Origin: Aquimonas sp041395245
GTDB lineage: Bacteria > Pseudomonadota > Gammaproteobacteria > Xanthomonadales > Xanthomonadaceae
Length of the DNA: 64,000 nt
Assembly: GCA_041395245.1 (NCBI GenBank)
Contig: JAWLAY010000006.1
Location: 62,001-126,000 of the forward strand
Reading direction: 5' to 3'
Every line of letters starts with the position of its first letter. Position 1 is the stretch's first letter. Shown here piece after piece: positions 26,747 through 34,959 of this stretch. The notes beneath the pieces were generated by a model. The model was not told the DNA's origin and did not search any database. It saw only the letters and a program-made list of their open reading frames with translations. Position numbers and translations under genes: made by a program.

Positions 26747-27936
26747 TTGGCCGCTTCCTTTTCGGCATCGCCGGTGGATTCGGCGTCTAGCGGTTTGATC
26801 TTCACCTGTGTCCCCGCCTTCAGCGTCGACAGCACGCGGCCCGGACCGGTCACCACCTGATCGCCTTCCTGCAAGGCGCCCTCAACCGCCTGGTCGAGAT
26901 CATTCGCCATGCCGGGCACGACATCGACACGCTCGACCCGCTGGTCGGCACCGAGCTTCCAGACGTACTGCGTGTCGCCGTCACGACGAATCGCCGCGAC
27001 CGGCACGTTGAGGCTGGGCTCGCCGGTGGCGGTAAGGATCTCGGCACGACAGCTCATGCCCGGATGCAGGGCCAGTTCGCTGGGTTGCAACTGCACTTTG
27101 ACGCGGAACGCCAGGCTCTGCGCGGTGCCGAGCTGACGTGCGGAGCTGGCAATGTGGATGACCTCGCCGCTCAGGGCGTCATTCGGCGCGGAGGCGGCAA
27201 ACACCTTGACCGACTGGCCGAGACGGACCTGCGCGATATCGGCTTCGTCCACCCGCAACTCGGCCAGCAGCACGCTGGGATCGGCCAACACCATCAGATC
27301 CGAGCCGACGATGTTCAAGGTCCCGGCAATCACTGTTTCGCCCGGTTTCACGTCCACCGAAATGAGCAGGCCATCGATGGGCGCGGCGAACACGGTGCGC
27401 TCCAGACGATCCGCCGCGACATCGCGTTGTGCCTGCGCCTGTCGCAAGGTCTGCGCGCCCGCTCGCACCGCGATGTCGGCGATGCGGGTGTCGTTTTCCA
27501 GTTGCTCGAAGGCTTCCCGTCCGACCAATCCACGCCCGACCAGAACCTTCTGGCGCGCGAGCTGACGCTGCAGTTCATCGAGGCGTGCCTGTCGCGATTC
27601 GATCTCGATCTCGGCAGCACGCACCGCGGCCGATGCCGCTTCCAGATCGGCCTGGAAAGCGTCCGGATCGAGGCGCATCAGCACCTGTCCCTGCTCAACG
27701 CGCTCGCCCTCCTCCACCAGCACCTCGGCGACGCGTCCAGTTACTTCTGAGCGCAATTGAATCTGCTGCGCGTAGATCAAACTACCGGAAGCCAGCGTCG
27801 TGTCGGCCAGTGCCGCACGGGTGACGGCAGCAACCGTCACTTCCTGTGTCGCGGCACGGCGTTGCGAGGCGATACCGATCAGGACGGCGAAGCCCAGCAG
27901 CAGCGCCAGCCCCACCCAGAGTTTGCGATTGCGCAT
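26743..27936 (-). CDS. MacA-like periplasmic adaptor (HlyD/RND membrane-fusion) protein
   Basis: A 397-residue adaptor with an N-terminal membrane anchor (LWVGLALLLGFAVLIGIAS). It has a lipoyl-like beta-barrel half (LRSEVTGRVAEVLVEEGERVEQGQVLMRLD), a long coiled-coil hairpin (~85-180), and a second half-motif FAAPIDGLLISVDVKPGETV. It bridges the MacB-type transporter to an outer-membrane TolC-like channel, which is not encoded nearby. The ATG at 27936 follows GGGAG and begins the anchor. Gene order adaptor-ATPase-permease-kinase-regulator suggests induced efflux. Confidence 0.94.
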   Translation of the reverse strand: MRNRKLWVGLALLLGFAVLIGIASQRRAATQEVTVAAVTRAALADTTLASGSLIYAQQIQLRSEVTGRVAEVLVEEGERVEQGQVLMRLDPDAFQADLEAASAAVRAAEIEIESRQARLDELQRQLARQKVLVGRGLVGREAFEQLENDTRIADIAVRAGAQTLRQAQAQRDVAADRLERTVFAAPIDGLLISVDVKPGETVIAGTLNIVGSDLMVLADPSVLLAELRVDEADIAQVRLGQSVKVFAASAPNDALSGEVIHIASSARQLGTAQSLAFRVKVQLQPSELALHPGMSCRAEILTATGEPSLNVPVAAIRRDGDTQYVWKLGADQRVERVDVVPGMANDLDQAVEGALQEGDQVVTGPGRVLSTLKAGTQVKIKPLDAESTGDAEKEAAK

Positions 27937-27953
27937 GCGCGCTGCTCCCGAAA

Positions 27954-28670
27954 TCAGATGAAGAGTGCCCAGATGCCAAAGCTCAGCACGTAAGGCAGAC
28001 TCGCCAGCGCCAGTGCGCGCGGCCACGCGACGGGTTTGGCGGTGCGGATCGCAATCGCAAACAGCGCGATGGTCCACAGGAAGAACAGACTGAAGGCTTC
28101 GGCCCAGCCGTACCACGCATCACCCACGGGCAGGCCAAGCAGCAATTCATTCAACGAGGCCCAGTTCGCCACCGAGAGCGGCTGGTCCGGCGAGGCGGCC
28201 AGCAGGCTCAGCACGATCAGACCCAGCGCATTCAGCAGCATCGGCATCTGCGCCCAGATGGTCACCGCATACCACTGGCCATAGCTCTGCCGTGAGGGCA
28301 CCAGCGCGCGTTCGGCCGCAAACAGAACCAAGGCAACCAGGGCGGATATCACCACCGTGGCGACTGCACCCATCGCCGCACCGATGTGCGCGGTATAGGG
28401 CGCCACCTGCAGCATAGTCGCCTTGGCTTGTGCCATCTGGTTCTCGGGGATATCGGCGCTGGCGAGCTGTTGATCGACCAACCACTCTGGCGACATCGGT
28501 CCGAAGAACACGTACACGCTGGCGATCTGAAACAGCACCAGCAAACCGAGCGCAATCCACGTCCAGCGACGGTGCGCGGGCAAGGCGGTGAACAAAGCGC
28601 GCGGCGCAAGAAAGATATCGACCAGGGCTTGGGCAGCACTGGCGCTGCCGGTGGTGACAGGCGTAGACAT
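27954..28670 (-). CDS. Yip1 family membrane protein heading the efflux operon
   Basis: A 238-residue protein with an N-terminal cytoplasmic LVDIFLAPRALFTALPAHRRW segment followed by five hydrophobic helices, the standard bacterial Yip1 layout. The adaptor gene starts 17 bases downstream, so this is probably the first gene of the six-gene operon running to 22876. Yip1 genes directly upstream of MacA/MacB genes recur in Xanthomonad-type genomes (from general knowledge). Its role is unknown. The ATG at 28670 was chosen because the family N-terminus starts there. Confidence 0.88.
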   Translation of the reverse strand: MSTPVTTGSASAAQALVDIFLAPRALFTALPAHRRWTWIALGLLVLFQIASVYVFFGPMSPEWLVDQQLASADIPENQMAQAKATMLQVAPYTAHIGAAMGAVATVVISALVALVLFAAERALVPSRQSYGQWYAVTIWAQMPMLLNALGLIVLSLLAASPDQPLSVANWASLNELLLGLPVGDAWYGWAEAFSLFFLWTIALFAIAIRTAKPVAWPRALALASLPYVLSFGIWALFI

Positions 28671-28842
28671 GTGGAAAGCCTCCGAAGGGTGTGATGGGCA
28701 CACTGCCACGGCTCATACGCACACCTGCCACAAATGTGACGAACGGTCCTCTACACCCATGAACGGGCGGTATTCACGACGCCACGCCGCTTTCACTACC
28801 AAACTACGTCTACTGACAACGACCCACTACTGGAACCTTGCG

Positions 28843-30186
28843 ATGCGCCGGATAACCACGTTGAGCTTGCTGCTATCGACTGCGCTTTGCCACGGTGTTG
28901 AACTGGACCCAAGCTTCTCCGGCGACGGGAAAGCCACCGTCGCGTTTGATCTGGACGCGAGCAAGCGTGATCGCGTCAAGCGGATATTCCCCTACTCGAC
29001 CGGTGGATACTTGCTGGTTGGCACGGCTACCAACAACACCAACGTCGATGTGGCGTTGGCGTCCATCGCAGACAACGGTTCGCTAAGTACGCTCATCGGC
29101 GGCGATGGCCGCTTGAACATCGATCTCGGTACCGGCTTCGATCTGCGCGATGCCGCCGTCGACTCGGCTGGGCGCATCATTTTGGTTGGCGCCTTGCCGG
29201 ATAGTGCTGGCGTCGGTACACGCATCGGCGTTGCGCGGCTGTTTGCCGATGGCAGCGTGGACAGCAGCTTTGGATTCTTCGGATTGGCGGTATACGACAA
29301 CGCCACCTACGCGGAACCGATGGCGGTCGTTGTCACACCGAGCGATGCCATCCTGCTCTTCAATCGACAGTCTGCGGACGGTGCAAATTGGGGTGCCTAT
29401 GCTCAGATTCTGACTTCGCAAGGTGTTTCAGACGATATCGAGTTCGTCGACGCGACATTTGCCGGTCGTGACGGTGTCATGCGCTGGTCGCCTGCACAGA
29501 ACGCAGCAGTCGTTGCGTTTTCCGCCTCCACCTCGGGTGGTTGCGCGATGCGTAGCCTCCGTGTGCAAATTTCGGGGGCGACACCGATGAGTATCAGTTC
29601 GGGCGTGGTCGCCAGCGTCTTATTGCCGGACACACTCGGCGCATGCACGACCATGCGCACCAGTGGCCTTGCGGTCGATGCCCAGTCCGGTGCATTTGCG
29701 GTGGTGGGAGAAAACCTTTTCAACCTGATCGGAAGCACCAATCACCGCGGCTGGGTCAGCAAAGTTGACGCCAATGGCGACTTGGACCTCAGCTTCGACG
29801 GCGACGGCTTCAAGCAATATGAAGCCCCCTTCCCGGCGACCGACCTGCGATTCCATGCCGTTGTACTTGACTCGCAGGGTGAACTGTTGGTCGGCGGGAT
29901 AACCGGCAACGCGGATGCAAGCCTGCAACAGTTTGCGCTGTTGAAGATGCAGTCGAATGGCGCGCTGGACACCGATTTCGGAATCAATGGCCTGACCGGC
30001 ACGACGTTTGCCGGAACGAGTGGCAGTGCCACCTTGAATGTCGTGTCGGACATGCTTACCGATGGCGATCGGGCTGTCTTGGCAGGTTATCGCCACTTTG
30101 CAGAGCCAAGCGATGATGATTTCGCGATTGCGGCCTGGTTTCAGACGGCCTCTGGCAACGTCATCTTCGCAAACGGGTTCGAATGA
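28843..30186 (+). CDS. Exported delta-60 repeat protein with GFE C-terminal tail
   Basis: A 447-residue exported protein with signal peptide MRRITTLSLLLSTALCHG. The mature chain holds delta-60-type (DUF5122) repeats, seen as LDPSFSGDGKATV, VARLFADGSVDSSFGFFGL, KVDANGDLDLSFDGDGF and LLKMQSNGALDTDFGINGL. Such repeats are thought to form beta-propellers on secreted or surface proteins. The C-terminus SGNVIFANGFE is the GFE tail. The first ATG with a signal peptide (28843) was chosen; the longer open frame upstream has none. It diverges from the Yip1-efflux operon. Confidence 0.85.
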   Translation: MRRITTLSLLLSTALCHGVELDPSFSGDGKATVAFDLDASKRDRVKRIFPYSTGGYLLVGTATNNTNVDVALASIADNGSLSTLIGGDGRLNIDLGTGFDLRDAAVDSAGRIILVGALPDSAGVGTRIGVARLFADGSVDSSFGFFGLAVYDNATYAEPMAVVVTPSDAILLFNRQSADGANWGAYAQILTSQGVSDDIEFVDATFAGRDGVMRWSPAQNAAVVAFSASTSGGCAMRSLRVQISGATPMSISSGVVASVLLPDTLGACTTMRTSGLAVDAQSGAFAVVGENLFNLIGSTNHRGWVSKVDANGDLDLSFDGDGFKQYEAPFPATDLRFHAVVLDSQGELLVGGITGNADASLQQFALLKMQSNGALDTDFGINGLTGTTFAGTSGSATLNVVSDMLTDGDRAVLAGYRHFAEPSDDDFAIAAWFQTASGNVIFANGFE

Positions 30187-30203
30187 TTCAGCGCCTGCAA
30201 AAT

Positions 30204-30231
30204 GACAGCGCGCCCCGAAGGGCGCGCTGTC
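30204..30231. terminator. Bidirectional hairpin between convergent genes
   Basis: GACAGCGCGCCC at 30204-30215 pairs perfectly with 30220-30231 across a CGAA tetraloop, a 12-bp stem. It lies between the stops of the delta-60 protein (+) and the subtilase (-). Confidence 0.85.
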
Positions 30232-30252
30232 GATCCACAAGTTCAACATCAA

Positions 30253-32586
30253 TTACTGCGGTGGAACCGCTTCAAATCCGTTGTAGAAGATCACATCGGG
30301 ACCCGGCACAGGCGTGGTCGCCGCCGTTCCGGTCACGCCGAAGCTCAAGCTCGCATCCGGTGCGAGATCGCCCTCTTCGACGAAGTTGACGCGACCGTAG
30401 CGACGCGTGGTGACGGCTTCGCTCAGACGAATCGTCATGGTGACCGTCTGGGTCTCGTTGACGTTGCCCGTGAAGCTGAAGCTGGAGGGCACCACGGTCA
30501 CCGTGACGCCAGCCGGCGCGTCGACTTCGGCGTTCCAGGTGGTCGCCACGCCCAGCGTGTTGCGGAAGGTGCGCACAAACACGCACTCGCCGGGGCAATT
30601 GGTGAACCGCATGCTCGGCAGGTTGAGCGTGCGCGGATTGCCGCCGCTGGCCGGATCGGATGCCAAGAAGTTCGCGAAGGTTTCGTTCATCACCAGACCG
30701 GACAGCAGCGCCTTGTTGAGGTCGACGCGACCGTTACCGACATGCTCCGGATTCCACGGTGTGGCAGCATCCGACCAAAGGCCCTCGCGCTTGGCGGTCA
30801 ACTGCATCGCCGACTTCACTTCCTGCGGGGTCCAGGTCGGATGCGCGGAGCGAATCAGTGCCGCCGAACCTGCCGTATGCGGCGAGGACATCGAGGTTCC
30901 GGTCAGGAAGCCAAACTGGGCGTTGCCGCCAGCCGGTGCGATGTCACCAATGGCCGCGTAGATGTTGGTGCCGGGATTGGTGATGTCGGGTTTGGTGACG
31001 TCGAAGTCGTCATTCGGGCCCTGCAAGCTGCCCGCGTTGAGGATGTCGGCAAACGACGGATCGGTAATGCGTGCCGCGGGTCCCGTCACGCTGGCCGTGG
31101 CTGGCGGGTTGGAAGCCAGGAAATCGCGAATCGCGACACCGGCGCCCTGCGCAATCATCGCGGATGGAATCGTCGTGCCGGAAGCGCTCATCACGATCGG
31201 CGGACCGCCCGCATTGTTGTAGATGATCGCCGCCGTAGCGCCCGCCGTCGCCGCATTGTTGATCTTCTCGACGAACGAGCAGGTGCCACGCGAAATCAGC
31301 GCGATGTTGCCAGTCAGCGAACCTGCCGGGAAACCGCCGTTCGCGGTACAGCCAATTTCATTGCCCAGCGAGGCTGCAGAAATGATCGTCGCACTGGTCG
31401 AGCCGTCCGGATAGGCGATGCCATTACCCGGTTGAGCCGGCACGTTCTGCAGGCTACCGGTGACGTCAAGATCGTAGGCCACCACACGATCATGCGTGGA
31501 ATTGGCCACTGACATCATCCACGGACCACGGTGATTGACCTGTCCAACCGGGTTAGGGATCGATGTGCTGGTGTTACCCGCCGACGCAGCAACGAAAATA
31601 TCCGCGTTGACGGCATCCAAGTAAAGCCGATCTGCGTCGCCCCAAGGCGTGCGACCACCGGAGATTGAATAGTTGATGACATCGACCTGATCGATGATCG
31701 CTTCCTGAATTGCAGCCGTGATTGCCGTGCCGCTGCAGGAATTGGTCGCGCAAACCTTGTAGGTGCGGACATTGGCGCACGGTGCCACACCGCTGATCGG
31801 CATCAACAGGTTGACGCCCTCGACCGTCAGCGGAGGCGTCAGGGCATTGCCTGCGGCAGTGGATGCGGTGTGCACACCATGACCGGTCCCGCTGGGATCG
31901 GTGTCTTCCGGGTTACCGCCGACACAGTTTGCCGAGAGGCAATCCTTGGTGCTGATCAGCTTCGGGCTGACTTCGGTGAATCCACAGGTCGGATCAATGC
32001 TGCTGGAAAACGACGGGTGATCCGCATTGCTGCCGGAGTCGATGACACCGACGACGACGTTTTCACCGCGAACGCTGTAACCGCCGGGCACCGCAGTGCC
32101 ATTCCAGACATTGGGGGCGCCGATCAGAGCGGGACCGGCATCGGTATCGAGCTCATACGTGCCACCAAGCTCCACCGAGACCACACCCGGAACCGAGCGC
32201 AGGCGCTGTGCCTCGGCCGCGGTCAGATCAAGCGCAACACCGTGGAACATGATGTCGTAGTCATGCTGAGCGGCAATCGGGCGCGAAATCGCGGCCGAGA
32301 TTTCGACCAGTCGAGTCTCGCGAATTTGCCGCAAATAGTCGCGGTAGGCCAAGGATGCCGGTGACTTGGCATCGAGCTTGCGCAAGCCACTCGACTGCGG
32401 GCGGGTGGCACGCATGCCGGGCACGTCGCCCGCGTAGTGCAGCACGCCGGTTTCGCCGAACTTGACGATGTAGCTTTCCAGCGCCGCGGCGCTGGTGGCG
32501 GTTTCCGCCTTCTCGACGGACGCCAGTGAAACACTGGACATGGCAAGGCCGGACAGGCCCAGCGCAATGGCTTGGACAAGACGCAT
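30253..32586 (-). CDS. Secreted subtilisin-like serine protease (S8) with PA domain and GFE tail
   Basis: A 777-residue exported peptidase. A signal peptide (MRLVQAIALGLSGLAMSSVS) is followed by an I9-type propeptide (~35-145). The S8 domain carries Asp183 (GVIDSGSNADH), His236 (GTGHGVHTAS), oxyanion Asn338 (SAGNTS) and Ser565 (GTSMSSPHTAG). A PA insert lies at about 385-500 (GNIALISRGTCSFVEKI). A C-terminal fibronectin-like domain (~660-755) precedes VIFYNGFEAVPPQ, the GFE tail. Several Cys pairs suggest disulfides. It probably degrades extracellular protein. The delta-60 protein that converges on it also has the tail. Confidence 0.95.
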   Translation of the reverse strand: MRLVQAIALGLSGLAMSSVSLASVEKAETATSAAALESYIVKFGETGVLHYAGDVPGMRATRPQSSGLRKLDAKSPASLAYRDYLRQIRETRLVEISAAISRPIAAQHDYDIMFHGVALDLTAAEAQRLRSVPGVVSVELGGTYELDTDAGPALIGAPNVWNGTAVPGGYSVRGENVVVGVIDSGSNADHPSFSSSIDPTCGFTEVSPKLISTKDCLSANCVGGNPEDTDPSGTGHGVHTASTAAGNALTPPLTVEGVNLLMPISGVAPCANVRTYKVCATNSCSGTAITAAIQEAIIDQVDVINYSISGGRTPWGDADRLYLDAVNADIFVAASAGNTSTSIPNPVGQVNHRGPWMMSVANSTHDRVVAYDLDVTGSLQNVPAQPGNGIAYPDGSTSATIISAASLGNEIGCTANGGFPAGSLTGNIALISRGTCSFVEKINNAATAGATAAIIYNNAGGPPIVMSASGTTIPSAMIAQGAGVAIRDFLASNPPATASVTGPAARITDPSFADILNAGSLQGPNDDFDVTKPDITNPGTNIYAAIGDIAPAGGNAQFGFLTGTSMSSPHTAGSAALIRSAHPTWTPQEVKSAMQLTAKREGLWSDAATPWNPEHVGNGRVDLNKALLSGLVMNETFANFLASDPASGGNPRTLNLPSMRFTNCPGECVFVRTFRNTLGVATTWNAEVDAPAGVTVTVVPSSFSFTGNVNETQTVTMTIRLSEAVTTRRYGRVNFVEEGDLAPDASLSFGVTGTAATTPVPGPDVIFYNGFEAVPPQ

Positions 32587-32844
32587 AACGAGTACCCCTA
32601 GATCAGAGTGATAGGCCCGGCTCCCCCGGGCCGTGGTGATTTATAGCATCGGAAACGATGACAAGGGTCAAAATCCTGCATCCGCTTGAACTTGAGAGAT
32701 CACTGAATCATCGGGAAGTGCTACGGCACGGCAATGCTCCGCCTACTCACGCTTACTCGCCAAGAACGCTGACGGCGAGACCCAACAGTGCCCGAAAGTT
32801 CGCGGATAGCGCCACAGAGGTTCGCTTGCGCGCATGCAAATCGA

Positions 32845-33309
32845 TCAGATCGACGCCAACCACCGCTGCCCCACGTCACTGGTCGCCGTCAGTGTGGCGT
32901 TTCTGCCCGCCGATTCGACGGCAAGCTCAACACGCAGATCGCATACGGGCAAGCCGCCCTGCCCTCGCTCCGGCCACTCGATCAGCCACAACCTTGCGCT
33001 CGCATGAAGTTCGTCCAGACCGAGAAAACCGAGCTCCTCGGGATCACCGATTCGATACAAATCCAGATGAGCCAGTTCGCCCTGTTCGCTGGGATAGCGC
33101 TCGATCAAGGTGTAGGTCGGACTCTTGATGGCACCCGAAACACCCAGTGCTCGCAACATCGCCCGCGCCAGGGTGCTTTTACCCGCACCAAGGTCTCCGT
33201 GCAGATAGACGACAGCCCGCGCCGGAAGATGCGCTGCAAGCCGCTGAGCGAGCTGCTGCGTTGCCTCCTCATCGGGCAGGAAAACGCGCATTTCTTTGGC
33301 CGACGTCAT
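32845..33309 (-). CDS. tsaE: tRNA threonylcarbamoyladenosine biosynthesis ATPase
   Basis: A 154-residue TsaE protein that, with TsaB and TsaD, makes the t6A37 modification of ANN-decoding tRNAs. Walker A GDLGAGKST, SPTYTLIERY and the LDLYRIGDPEELGFLGLDEL segment are diagnostic, and LIEWPERG follows. The ATG at 33309 overlaps the nnrD stop by four bases (ATGA); this was preferred to an in-frame start three codons upstream. The nnrD-tsaE pairing is common. The amiB or queG neighbours often seen are not adjacent here. Confidence 0.96.
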   Translation of the reverse strand: MTSAKEMRVFLPDEEATQQLAQRLAAHLPARAVVYLHGDLGAGKSTLARAMLRALGVSGAIKSPTYTLIERYPSEQGELAHLDLYRIGDPEELGFLGLDELHASARLWLIEWPERGQGGLPVCDLRVELAVESAGRNATLTATSDVGQRWLASI

Positions 33310-34163
33310 CGATTGCACCCCGCACGCAGGTACGGCAGCAAATCGCTCGGCACAAGTCCGCGCTGCCCTTGTTGGGCCGCCTCGTCAGCCGCAACGGAAT
33401 GCAGCAGCGCGCCCCAGCGCGCGGCGTCCAGCAGGCCAAAGCCCTGCACCAGCAAGGCCGCAATTACGCCACTGAGCAGGTCTCCCATACCGCCAACCGC
33501 CATGCCCGGGTTGCCCGCGTCGATCCGATAGATCGTCCCTTGCGGGCTGGACACCAGTGTGCCCGCACCCTTGAGTACCACCACCGATCCATAGCGCACG
33601 CTCAATCGCTGCACGGCCGAAATGCGATCCGACTGGATGTCTGCCACCTCGCCATCGAGCAGACGGGCGGCTTCGCCCGGGTGCGGCGTCAGTACGGCAT
33701 TGCTCAAACGACGGGGCGCCTTGGCAAGCAGATTCAATCCATCGGCATCCACCACGCGTGGTCGCGGATCATCCAGAAATCGCCGCGCCAATGCAGTTGC
33801 CCACGTATCCCGCCCGAGACCGGGACCCAACACCAGAACGTCTGCGCCACCTTGCCGCACGTCGAATTCGCGCCGCGACAGATCCTGAGCGGCTTCCACG
33901 ACACAGCCCATGCACTCGGGCTGGCGCATGAGCAAGGCGCGCAGGGTTTCCTGCCGCGAGAATACGGTGACCAATCCCGCCCCGGCGCGCAGCGCGGCCT
34001 GGGCCGCAAGAATGATCGCGCCGCCGTAGCCGGTGTTGCCGCCGATCAACCCGATATGGCCGTGATGGCCCTTGTGTGATTCACGCGAACGCGTCGGCCA
34101 GATGCCAACGAGATCGACCGCAACGAGCGGCTGTAGCGAGGAATGTGGATTCGCATTGGACAT
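33306..34163 (-). CDS. nnrD: ADP-dependent NAD(P)H-hydrate dehydratase
   Basis: A 285-residue ribokinase-like protein of the CARKD/YjeF C-terminal family that repairs hydrated NAD(P)H. Key segments are GHIGLIGGNTGYGGAIILAAQAALRAGAGLVTV, LGPGLGRD, VVDADGLNLLA, TPHPGEAARLL, VLKGAGTLV and the catalytic-loop GNPGMAVGGMGDLLSG. The epimerase (YjeF N-terminal) domain, usually fused in bacteria, is absent, so this is a stand-alone dehydratase; an epimerase may be encoded elsewhere. It overlaps tsaE by four bases. Confidence 0.94.
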   Translation of the reverse strand: MSNANPHSSLQPLVAVDLVGIWPTRSRESHKGHHGHIGLIGGNTGYGGAIILAAQAALRAGAGLVTVFSRQETLRALLMRQPECMGCVVEAAQDLSRREFDVRQGGADVLVLGPGLGRDTWATALARRFLDDPRPRVVDADGLNLLAKAPRRLSNAVLTPHPGEAARLLDGEVADIQSDRISAVQRLSVRYGSVVVLKGAGTLVSSPQGTIYRIDAGNPGMAVGGMGDLLSGVIAALLVQGFGLLDAARWGALLHSVAADEAAQQGQRGLVPSDLLPYLRAGCNR

Positions 34164-34248
34164 GCGGACAGTGTAGACCCAGCCATCGGATCGCTTGCGA
34201 GACGGCGCCGCAACGCAAAAACGGCGTCATCGATGGACACGCTTCGGG

Positions 34249-34818
34249 TCAGAACAACTCGATGTCGTCGACGCGATGTTTCATGCGCTCCATGAAATTC
34301 TGCAAGGCCTGATGCACCGACATGCCGTGGATCAACACCGCCTCGAACATCTCGACTTCTTCCGGCATCGAGTAGCGCGAACGGATCTGCGTCTGCAGGT
34401 CTGCCCAACGCGCCGGATCGACCACACCCTGCTCGTCCGAGACCAGTTGCGCCAGGGATTCCAGACTGTGGCTCACGTGCGACAGGCGTTGCACCAGACG
34501 GTCGTAGAACTGGAAGGCGATGATGGCCTGCGACACCATCGCCGCCAGGTTGCTGGTCGACGAAATCAATGTCTTTCGCGCACCACTGAGGCGCTCGTCC
34601 TCTGGCAAGTCACGGGCCACCTCCGTGATGTGATGCATGTCCTCCGCCATCGTCGTGAAGGTATCGGTCAGCACCTTGACCGAGCTGTCGCTGTCGCGCA
34701 TGGCAGCCTCGATCTGCCCGACGGCGAGTTCCATCATCAACACGGTCTCCCGCACCCGACTCCAGTCGGTCGCACCGGCAACCACCGCACTGCCCTTGAT
34801 GCCTGCTGCCTTCGTCAT
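34249..34818 (-). CDS. Helical cytoplasmic protein of unknown function, chemotaxis-phosphatase-like
   Basis: A 189-residue, almost wholly helical protein without signal peptide. The central stretch MVSQAIIAFQFYDRLVQRLSHVSHSLESLAQLV resembles the 'FQD/FYDRxxQ' helix of CheZ-type phosphatases and of receptor-associated helices, but I cannot assign a family firmly. GGGAGAGG precedes the ATG. It lies between the large Ser/Thr kinase and nnrD, on the same strand, separated by 85 bases from nnrD. Similar proteins are annotated as hypothetical in Xanthomonad-type genomes (general knowledge). Confidence 0.7.
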   Translation of the reverse strand: MTKAAGIKGSAVVAGATDWSRVRETVLMMELAVGQIEAAMRDSDSSVKVLTDTFTTMAEDMHHITEVARDLPEDERLSGARKTLISSTSNLAAMVSQAIIAFQFYDRLVQRLSHVSHSLESLAQLVSDEQGVVDPARWADLQTQIRSRYSMPEEVEMFEAVLIHGMSVHQALQNFMERMKHRVDDIELF

Positions 34819-34959
34819 CTGACCTCTCCCTGTGGGCCGCGACCTTCAGCCGCGCGGACGCTCCGACCGCCATTCACAAACGGCGAGTCCTGTCACAGGA
34901 CGGAAGCAAATGCCGTGCCGCGCGCAGACCGACGCGTTTCGACGCCGGTCTGAACCCAT

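Noticed and set aside
30202..31512. 436-codon open frame on the + strand opposite the subtilase
   Set aside because: It covers the terminator and the antisense of a well-supported protease; no recognisable domain.
9618..32586. GFE tails as PEP-CTERM, LPXTG or GlyGly-CTERM signals
   Set aside because: No PEP or LPxTG motif, no transmembrane helix and no C-terminal basic cluster follows the motif.
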